A stretch of 5,983 nt of DNA from Candidatus Hydrogenedentota bacterium (lineage in GTDB: Bacteria > Hydrogenedentota > Hydrogenedentia > Hydrogenedentales > SLHB01). Both the position numbers and the translations under genes were made by a program. The notes below the pieces were generated by a model. The model saw only the letters and a list, made by a program, of their open reading frames with translations. It searched no databases and was not told where the DNA came from. Positions 1-5,983 of the stretch are shown one piece after another. Every line of letters starts with the position of its first letter. Position 1 is the first letter of the stretch. Location: NCBI GenBank assembly GCA_003557825.1, contig PWNM01000535.1, positions 1 through 5,983 on the forward strand, in the 5' to 3' direction.

Positions 1-1930
1 TGTTCTCGACGCCCAGATAGATCTGCCGTCCCGCTGCAATTTGAGGACGGGGTCCGCCGGAATGGCGAGGGAGAATGTTATGATTGTTCGGGCCGCCGTA
101 CCAAAGCAGGCCGAGGGGAAGTTGGGCCCGCTGTTCGTTGGATACGAGCGTATTGGCCGAATCGTGAAGCTGGTGAGTCCATTGCCCGGCTCCGGTGAGG
201 GGACCGCCGCGTTGGGCAAACACATAATCCAGGCCGTTATCCACGGTGACTTGGTCCACGTCCGCTTCGCGGGCGGCCTCGACCATTGCTCCCACCGTAT
301 CCGCCGAACTGCCCAGATAAGCAACACCGCCATAGGGACGCAATCGGTCCAAAACTGTATTCAACTGCGCCGCGTCTGCATTCAGTCCGGCTGCTTCGGC
401 GTCTTCGCTCAGTACCATGCTGAATAGATAGGGCTGAACGGTGAAGGCGGCCGGATCGGCCTCGATGACGGCAGCGCGGCGGCTGTAGATATCCGAAGCC
501 GCCAGTTCCTTGCGCAGGGCTTGTACCGTCTCGCTGTCTTGTTCGACAACCACGATATGTAGGTCGCTTCGCGTCAGCAATTCGCGCATCAGATCACCCG
601 AGCCTGCGCCGAGCATAAGGGCGTATCCGTGGGATTCGCCGAGTTCGTCGAGCAGGTCTTGAGCAGTTCGGGCCCATTGAGCACCGTGCATACTCAGCCG
701 AGCCGGACGGAATCGATGCCGCACGGGCTCGGTTTTTTCGGTTGCGAAGCAATACAGGGTACCCTCGGTCGTCGTAATAAACAGACGGCCATGGGCCGTG
801 ATGGCATTAAAAACCTCGCCGTCGAGTTGATCGGCGACGCTTTCAACGGCGGCGGTCAAGCGTTCATTCTCGAGAGCGCCCATGCCGTCGGCGTGGACCG
901 CATAGCCGCCGTCGCCTTTTCCAACACGAGGGTTGATGTGCGTCACCTCACCCGTATGCCGATCAAGGTGCACGGCCGCAGCGCGTCCGCCTGCCACAAC
1001 GATGCGTTCCTCGTTGGCCGCGATATAGCCTTGAGGTGCCAGGCCGCCGTAGCCATAGGCGCCGCCGTGGGGCAGGGGCACGTAATCCGAGCTTGTCGTA
1101 TCGTTAATCCAGACCACGTCGCCGGTGGTCGCGTCAAGGGCAAAGACGAAGATGCCATGGAGAGGCCAAATACCGGCGGTAAAATAAACGACATCGTCCC
1201 AGATGACCGGACCGCCACGGGCCGGCCACATGTTGATGATGCGCTCGTTGCCGAGTAAGTGAAGGTCGGAAGGAGCGCCGAAAAACTTCCAAAGCAGCGA
1301 TCCATCGGATGCGTTCACGCAGTATAGATGGCCATCGTCGGAAACAAAATATACACGGTTTCCATCCACCGCCGGGGCCAGACGAACCGGTCCATTGGCG
1401 TGGAACCGCCACAGCTCCTCGCCGTTTTCGATGCTATAAGCCGTGACGCTGTCGGTCACATTTGAGGGCACAAAGATCCGATTGCCTTTGACCACGGGCG
1501 AATAGGAGGCATCGAATTCGAGCTTACGGTGATCGTCCCACTGATGGGGCCAGGCCCGGTTGGGTTCCGGTAACTCACGTATCCATTGCAGGTGCAGGTC
1601 GGCATCAGGGATGACCGGCGTATTGGCGCTTCGACCGGCGTCGTATTGCCACATGGGCCAATCGAGGAACCCGGCCTTCTCGAGTTCCCGGAGGGCCTCT
1701 TTCCCGCCGATCTCACCCAGGGCATGGGCTGCCGCCTCGCGAACCGTCCGATCCTCATGGTACAGCATGGCGTCGGATAATTCAGAAAACACCTGATACA
1801 GCGGTTTCTCGATGGTCCGTACCGCGGCCGTGTCCTCGGCGGCGTATGCGCCAAAGCCTACGATCAGCGCTACGGCGATACATGCCCGCCCGATTTGCCT
1901 CGTCTTGGATTGCATGAAATAGCCTCGCAT
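1..1930 (-). CDS. Exported PQQ-like beta-propeller protein with embedded SAM-methyltransferase-like domain (3' end missing)
   Basis: Open without a stop from an ATG at 1930 to the left edge: 643 codons visible, C-terminus missing. Residues 1-30 form a Sec-type signal peptide (basic start, hydrophobic run ACIAVALIVGFGAYA, probable cleavage AYA|AE, no lipobox Cys). Residues about 58-88 resemble one HEAT repeat (VREAAAHALGEIGG). Residues about 90-400 are a PQQ-like propeller with blades such as ENGEELWRF, VYFVSDDGHLYCVNASDGSL and ALDATTGDVVW. Residues about 417-575 are a class I methyltransferase-like Rossmann domain: GAGSGD at 441-446, an acidic residue after strand 2 (VVVEQ, E463), EADP at 490-493 and LRPYGGVAYLG. 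A second propeller begins near 575 and is cut off. It is a close paralogue of the upstream gene, 21 bases away and probably co-transcribed. The ATG at 1930 is preferred over the in-frame ATG at 1915 because the GGAG lies 9 bases before 1930. The substrate is unknown. It is not a recognisable quinoprotein dehydrogenase, and methyltransferase activity is unproven. Confidence 0.93.
   Translation of the reverse strand, partial: MRGYFMQSKTRQIGRACIAVALIVGFGAYAAEDTAAVRTIEKPLYQVFSELSDAMLYHEDRTVREAAAHALGEIGGKEALRELEKAGFLDWPMWQYDAGRSANTPVIPDADLHLQWIRELPEPNRAWPHQWDDHRKLEFDASYSPVVKGNRIFVPSNVTDSVTAYSIENGEELWRFHANGPVRLAPAVDGNRVYFVSDDGHLYCVNASDGSLLWKFFGAPSDLHLLGNERIINMWPARGGPVIWDDVVYFTAGIWPLHGIFVFALDATTGDVVWINDTTSSDYVPLPHGGAYGYGGLAPQGYIAANEERIVVAGGRAAAVHLDRHTGEVTHINPRVGKGDGGYAVHADGMGALENERLTAAVESVADQLDGEVFNAITAHGRLFITTTEGTLYCFATEKTEPVRHRFRPARLSMHGAQWARTAQDLLDELGESHGYALMLGAGSGDLMRELLTRSDLHIVVVEQDSETVQALRKELAASDIYSRRAAVIEADPAAFTVQPYLFSMVLSEDAEAAGLNADAAQLNTVLDRLRPYGGVAYLGSSADTVGAMVEAAREADVDQVTVDNGLDYVFAQRGGPLTGAGQWTHQLHDSANTLVSNEQRAQLPLGLLWYGGPNNHNILPRHSGGPRPQIAAGRQIYLGVEN
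1841..1930 (-). other. Signal peptide of the downstream gene
   Basis: The first 30 residues have a positively charged start (MRGYFMQSKTRQIGR), a hydrophobic core (ACIAVALIVGFG) and a small-residue cleavage site AYA followed by AE. There is no cysteine at the +1 position, so a lipoprotein is not indicated. This predicts Sec export of the propeller/methyltransferase-like protein to the periplasm or beyond. Confidence 0.85.
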
Positions 1931-1936
1931 TCGTTG

Positions 1937-1946
1937 GATCTCCTTT
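1937..1946 (-). promoter_or_regulatory. Ribosome binding site in the 21-base intergenic gap
   Basis: On the minus strand the gap reads AAAGGAGATC and then 6 more bases before the ATG at 1930. The GGAG core is 9 bases from that ATG and 24 bases from the alternative in-frame ATG at 1915, so it decides the start. It sits just after the TAA of the upstream gene. The gap is too short for a convincing separate promoter or terminator, which supports co-transcription. Confidence 0.8.
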
Positions 1947-1951
1947 CTCGA

Positions 1952-4900
1952 TTAGTGCTTCGTGGATGCCAGATCGAAATCGTGCGCCACAAGCTCGATC
2001 CCGCTAATCAACGGATCAAACTCGGAATTCGGTGACTTGCGCAGGGCGATGGTCATCGTCATACTGCTATTAACGGTAACCTCCGCAACCGTGCCATGCA
2101 AGCAGCCGCCGGATTGGCTCACAATGTCAAACCCCGTCAATACTTCCTCATCATCAATCAACACATCAAAAACTCGTTGTCCTGCTTCCACATTCGCATC
2201 AAGCTCAGCGAAGTGGAGTCGAACGGTGTACCGAGTTTCGATGAGATCATATACCGTAATGGCCTCGTCGTCGCCGTTGATCTCACGGGCCGTAGCAAGC
2301 ACCCAATCGATACTACCGCCATGATCTTCGATGGCCGACGGATGCCGACGACGGGAGCCTTCGGCTTCATGCCAAATGCGCCCGGTGGCGCGATCGACGC
2401 GTCGGCCCGGCGCGCCCAGGTTGATGCCATAGCCCTCGGGATTGGGCGGGGCGCTGTCGTAGGTGGTCCAAGCCTCGATGCTGGTCATTTCGGGCATGTG
2501 GATCAAGGCCAACGAGGTCTGGTGCTGATAGCTGCACGTGCAGGTTCGGGTGTAATCGGGCGCATTGACCACGCCATCGGCGACAACCATATTATTGGTA
2601 CACCCCGATCGGAACCCGCCAAAGAACCCCGTACCGGAATCGTACTCCAGGTCGTAGAAAGCGGCCGCGCCGGACCGGAACGTGATCAGGTGTTCGCTTA
2701 CGTTATGGCTGTTGCATCCGTAACGGCGGTTATAGGTCCATGCCGCTTGCTCACCCGTGTGGGGTTGTTCCCGCATGATCGTTTCGCCCGTTAGAAGATT
2801 GATGGCCCGGCCCTGCCCCGAACGCGCCGCCGGAGCCAGGTAGACCGTATCGTGTCGAATCGCCAGCGGCCCCCAATAGGGTTGCAGCGTCCCTTCCCAC
2901 AGGGGTTCGCCCGAGACGCCTTGATAGGCCGCAATGCGGTCGCCGGGTTCGTCCTCGAGCATCCGCAACCCCCCCGGACGTCCGCCTTGAACAAGGATGT
3001 CATGCTCCGCCGAGTAACCCAACCAGGTACCGAAAATAGTCGTGTCGCGGCTCCAGAGTTCGTCGCCCGTACGGGGATCCAAAGCCATCAGCATGGCATC
3101 GTCGACCACCTCGCCGCGCCGTTGCAGATGGTCCAGGGCTTCGTCCGACAAGCCGTCGATCAGATAGAGCCGACCATTGCTTGTGACGATGGCGTTGTGA
3201 CGGTATCCGGTTTTCGCGTCACGGGTCCACAGCACCTCGCCTGTGGCGCGGTCCAGGACTACCAACTTCTCACTCGAGGTGCCGTCCCAGCTTCGGTCCT
3301 TGATATCGGCCATGGTCTCAAAAACATCGGTGTAGTGTTCATCGCCAAAGACTTGGGGCTCGACGGTGGTAATGATCACGTCGTTCCATACGCTGAGATG
3401 GCCCCAATCCGGTTTGCCCTGATGCTCGGGCGCAACGGGAAGCTGAAACGCGGCTACGATTTCGCCGGTGTCGGGCGCAAGCTGATAGATGCAGGTCTTG
3501 TATCGGACGTAAATGGCGTCGGTCAGCGATACGAAAGGGCTGCCCAGTTGGTTGGCTCCAATACCGTCGGCGCTGTGCATGAAGACCTCGTGGCCTTCTT
3601 CAAACCGTGCCTCGAGTTCGAGATCGGTGAAGGGATAGCCGATGCCCGGAAATTCGCGCTGCCAGATCACGCGTCCCGTATAAACGCACCGGGCGCTGAT
3701 CATCTCGTTCCCCGGCAAGAGTACCCGCCCGCCGATCACCTGCGGCACGGGACCATGGCCATGGCGGGGCAAGATATTGTTGTTGCAGGGGCCGCCGAAC
3801 CACAGGATCCCCAAAGGCGTTTTGGCACGGGCATCGGGTGAGAAGTTGGTATTGGCCGAATCGGAGTATTGATGGGTCCATTGGCCCGCATCGGTTAGCG
3901 GTCCGCCGCGTCGGGCATAGACGTGGTCGGTTCGGTTCTCAACATGTACCTGATCCACCGCCGCTGTCTGGGCCGAGGCCGTCAGCCCCGCCGCAAAGCC
4001 GCCCGAGGCGCCCCAATAGGCCACGCCGCCGTAGGGGCGCAGCCGGTCCAACAGATGGCCCACAAGGACGGCATTCGTTGTGATGCCCGCCGCTTCCGCG
4101 TTTTCGCTCGCAACCATGCTAAAGAGATAAGGCTGAACCGCCAAGGTCGCTGGGTCCGCTTCGATGACCGCCGCCCGTCGTCCATAGAGACCCGCTTCAG
4201 ACAGTTCGTCGCGCAGGTTTCGTACGATAGCGGGGTTCGCCTCAGCCACGACAATATGTAAGTCGCTCCGAACGAGCAGTTCCCGCATCAAATCGCCCGA
4301 TCCGGCTCCGAGCAATAACGCATAGCCTTCGTTTTCGCCCAAGTCGTCTACGAGGAATTGGGCCGCCCGTGCCCATGCGGCGCTTTGCGGGATCACCCGG
4401 CCCGGTTTGTATTCATGTCGCACGGGTGAGGTTTCCTGCGGGCCGAAACAGTAGAGGACGCCCGATTCGGTGGTGATGAATAGTCGTTCATGGGCAGCCA
4501 GTTTGTCGAAAATCGGACCATCGAGATAGTGAGCTACAGCCTCGGCACGCTCGGCGAGCATTGCGTTGTGTTGATGTCCCAGACCGCCGGCATGGACGGC
4601 GTAACCGCCTTGGGGTTTGGCCCGGAGTTCCATCCGTTCGATTTCGCCCGAATGGCGATTCAGATAGGCCGGGGGCGTCCGGCCTCCGGAGACGACCAGT
4701 TGATCATCCGAGGCTGCGATGTACCCCTGCGGCGCGATGCTACCGAATCCCGTAGCACCGCCATGAGGCAGTCGGACGTATTCGAGGCCGGTGGTGTCGT
4801 TGACCCAAACCACCTCGCCGCTTGTCGCGTCGAGGGCGTAGATGAATACACCGTGCATGGGCCAGATGCCCGCAGCGAAATATAGAATGCCGTCTTTAAC

Positions 4901-5983
4901 GACCGGGCCGCCCCGGGCCGCCCAAAAGCTAATGATCCGTTCGTTGCCCAGAAGCCGATGATCCGAGGGGCCGCCGCGAAATTTCCAGGCGAGGCTGCCG
5001 TCATCGGCGTTCACGCAGTAGAGGTGGCCGTCGTCGGATACAAAATAAACCCATTCTTCCCAGGCTACGGGAGCCACCCGCACCGGGCCGTCGGCATAGA
5101 ACCGCCACAACTCACGGCCGTCTTCGATGTGATAGGCCGTAACGCTATCCGTCACGGTTGAGGGCACATAGACTCGGTAGTCTTTGACTACCGGGGAATA
5201 AGAAATATCGAAATCGAGTTTGCCCCGGTGGTCCCATTGATGACGCCAGGCCCGTTGGGGTTCGGGAAGCTCGCGCACCCATTGAAGATGGAGGGTCTCG
5301 TCGAGTACGACGGGCGTATTCGAGCTTCGTGCGGCGTCGTATCCCCACATGGGCCAGTCGGCCGGGGCGAGATAGAGCGCCGCTGAGGCCGATGCATAGG
5401 TGGCCCCCGTCTCCGTATCCGTCACGACCACCCGGTACTGCCCCATTTCGGCCTCTCCTACGTCGTCGAGGGTCAGTTGGTTGCCATCGGCTTCGGGGAG
5501 TTGCTCGTCGTTGAAATACCAGGCATAGGAATAAGGTCGATCGGACTCCCACAACTCGACAGGACCCAGAGTCGCCGACTGCCCTTCGATGGCCGGCGTG
5601 TCAACGAGGTCCTGTGCAAAAGCCAAGGAGAGCCAGTCGCCGTCTGCGATTGCGCCCGTGTGTTCGCCCGAGGTCAGGTCCGCTATCGTGTCGCCCTCGC
5701 CCTCCATAAAAGGCCAATAGCCTACCAGTCCGGCCTCGTCGCCCTGAAGACGGCGGTACATATCGGCTTCGGCATCCGATTGGGTCCGCACGGTGTGCCA
5801 GAACCTCACTTCTCGCATGGCGCCGTGGTGGGGGAAAGCATCGGGATGGGATGGGATAAAGAGGGAGCCGGAGGGACGGGACTCGCCGGCGGCGGGCGTC
5901 ACTGAGGCTTCATGCCAACGGCCCGTTTCGGGTTCGTATACCCGCAGGGTTTGGGAGGCGGCTTCACAAACCCTGCGGGTATA
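1952..5983 (-). CDS. Giant multidomain protein: LamG - Ig-like - PQQ propeller - methyltransferase-like - PQQ propeller - malectin-like (5' end missing)
   Basis: Reads open from the right edge to a TAA at 1954-1952, 1343 residues visible. A GTG at 5902 is a formal start, but the frame stays open upstream (LRVYEPETGRWHEASV) into LamG-type sequence, so the true start lies outside. Residues below count from 5902. About 1-88: end of a LamG/concanavalin-like domain (REVRFWHTVRT, GLVGYWPFMEGEGD). About 97-180: cysteine-free Ig-like domain (YSYAWYFN, MGQYRVVVTD). About 182-495: first PQQ-like propeller (DGRELWRF, VYFVSDDGHLYCVNADDGSL). About 508-667: methyltransferase-like domain, GAGSGD at 532-537, acidic E554, EADP at 581-584. 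About 672-1145: second propeller (RATGEVLWTRD, PRTGDELWSRD) with Cys at 1063, 1101, 1121 and 1123. About 1150-1312: malectin-like domain (YTVRLHFAE, RVFDVLIDDEEV, PLISGIELV). LamG, Ig-like and malectin-like modules suggest an exported glycan-binding protein; the signal peptide would lie beyond the window. It precedes its paralogue in a likely operon. Enzymatic function is unknown. Confidence 0.92.
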   Translation of the reverse strand, partial: YTRRVCEAASQTLRVYEPETGRWHEASVTPAAGESRPSGSLFIPSHPDAFPHHGAMREVRFWHTVRTQSDAEADMYRRLQGDEAGLVGYWPFMEGEGDTIADLTSGEHTGAIADGDWLSLAFAQDLVDTPAIEGQSATLGPVELWESDRPYSYAWYFNDEQLPEADGNQLTLDDVGEAEMGQYRVVVTDTETGATYASASAALYLAPADWPMWGYDAARSSNTPVVLDETLHLQWVRELPEPQRAWRHQWDHRGKLDFDISYSPVVKDYRVYVPSTVTDSVTAYHIEDGRELWRFYADGPVRVAPVAWEEWVYFVSDDGHLYCVNADDGSLAWKFRGGPSDHRLLGNERIISFWAARGGPVVKDGILYFAAGIWPMHGVFIYALDATSGEVVWVNDTTGLEYVRLPHGGATGFGSIAPQGYIAASDDQLVVSGGRTPPAYLNRHSGEIERMELRAKPQGGYAVHAGGLGHQHNAMLAERAEAVAHYLDGPIFDKLAAHERLFITTESGVLYCFGPQETSPVRHEYKPGRVIPQSAAWARAAQFLVDDLGENEGYALLLGAGSGDLMRELLVRSDLHIVVAEANPAIVRNLRDELSEAGLYGRRAAVIEADPATLAVQPYLFSMVASENAEAAGITTNAVLVGHLLDRLRPYGGVAYWGASGGFAAGLTASAQTAAVDQVHVENRTDHVYARRGGPLTDAGQWTHQYSDSANTNFSPDARAKTPLGILWFGGPCNNNILPRHGHGPVPQVIGGRVLLPGNEMISARCVYTGRVIWQREFPGIGYPFTDLELEARFEEGHEVFMHSADGIGANQLGSPFVSLTDAIYVRYKTCIYQLAPDTGEIVAAFQLPVAPEHQGKPDWGHLSVWNDVIITTVEPQVFGDEHYTDVFETMADIKDRSWDGTSSEKLVVLDRATGEVLWTRDAKTGYRHNAIVTSNGRLYLIDGLSDEALDHLQRRGEVVDDAMLMALDPRTGDELWSRDTTIFGTWLGYSAEHDILVQGGRPGGLRMLEDEPGDRIAAYQGVSGEPLWEGTLQPYWGPLAIRHDTVYLAPAARSGQGRAINLLTGETIMREQPHTGEQAAWTYNRRYGCNSHNVSEHLITFRSGAAAFYDLEYDSGTGFFGGFRSGCTNNMVVADGVVNAPDYTRTCTCSYQHQTSLALIHMPEMTSIEAWTTYDSAPPNPEGYGINLGAPGRRVDRATGRIWHEAEGSRRRHPSAIEDHGGSIDWVLATAREINGDDEAITVYDLIETRYTVRLHFAELDANVEAGQRVFDVLIDDEEVLTGFDIVSQSGGCLHGTVAEVTVNSSMTMTIALRKSPNSEFDPLISGIELVAHDFDLASTKH
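5937..5983. repeat. Perfect inverted repeat at the right window edge
   Basis: The arm TATACCCGCAGGGTTTG (5937-5953) is the exact reverse complement of 5967-5983, separated by 13 bases. The second arm ends on the last base of the window. The repeat lies inside the open frame of the long gene and has no T-tract, so it is not a typical intrinsic terminator. It may be a real hairpin, or a fold-back or assembly-end artefact. If it is an artefact, the codons upstream of about 5960 are not genuine coding sequence. Confidence 0.9.

Noticed and set aside
629..1258. Plus-strand open frame of about 209 codons
   Set aside because: It is antisense to the first propeller of the downstream gene, with no recognisable motif and no convincing ribosome binding site. 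It is a shadow frame.
1931..1951. Independent promoter or terminator between the two genes
   Set aside because: The gap is 21 bases and is filled by the ribosome binding site. There is no room for a full promoter and no hairpin.
2096..2794. Plus-strand open frame of about 232 codons
   Set aside because: It is antisense to the CxC patch and malectin-like domain of the long gene, which are clearly coding on the minus strand.
2852..3841. Long plus-strand open frame of about 329 codons
   Set aside because: It lies entirely antisense to the second propeller and the methyltransferase-like region of the long gene, whose protein shows clear domain motifs. The antisense translation shows no recognisable domain, and such frames are common opposite GC-rich genes.
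1952..5983. Assignment as a true PQQ-dependent (quinoprotein) alcohol or glucose dehydrogenase
   Set aside because: The propeller blades are of the PQQ-like/BamB type, but I do not see the adjacent Cys-Cys pair typical of quinoprotein alcohol dehydrogenases, nor a cytochrome c CxxCH site. The repeats alone do not show PQQ binding.
5937..5983. Intrinsic transcription terminator
   Set aside because: The inverted repeat has no T-run on either strand after the stem and lies inside an open coding frame, so termination is unlikely.

Overview
The window holds two large, co-oriented, minus-strand coding regions and almost nothing else. Both are cut by the window edges. Transcription runs from high to low coordinates: the longer, upstream gene (5983 to 1952) comes first. 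After a 21-base gap containing a good ribosome binding site, a second, paralogous gene follows (1930 to 1). The pair looks like part of one operon. The plus strand carries only antisense shadow frames.

Both products are built on the same core: a PQQ-like (BamB/quinoprotein-type) beta-propeller, then a class I SAM-methyltransferase-like Rossmann domain with the motif GAGSGD, then a second PQQ-like propeller. The decorations around the core differ. The upstream protein has the end of a LamG/concanavalin-like domain and an Ig-like domain before the core, and a malectin-like domain after it. The downstream protein starts with a clear signal peptide and a short HEAT-like helical repeat, and its second propeller runs off the left edge. 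The signal peptide, LamG, Ig-like and malectin-like modules point to exported, probably carbohydrate- or surface-associated proteins. This makes the embedded methyltransferase fold puzzling, because SAM is a cytoplasmic cofactor.

The fairly GC-rich sequence, the giant multidomain PQQ-propeller proteins and the LamG/Ig/malectin modules suggest a member of the Planctomycetota-Verrucomicrobiota-Lentisphaerota-Kiritimatiellota group. This is an inference from protein style; there is no rRNA or marker gene here. The right edge ends exactly at the end of a perfect 17-base inverted repeat. Together with the two truncated genes, this suggests a short metagenomic contig whose right end may be a fold-back or assembly-graph artefact.
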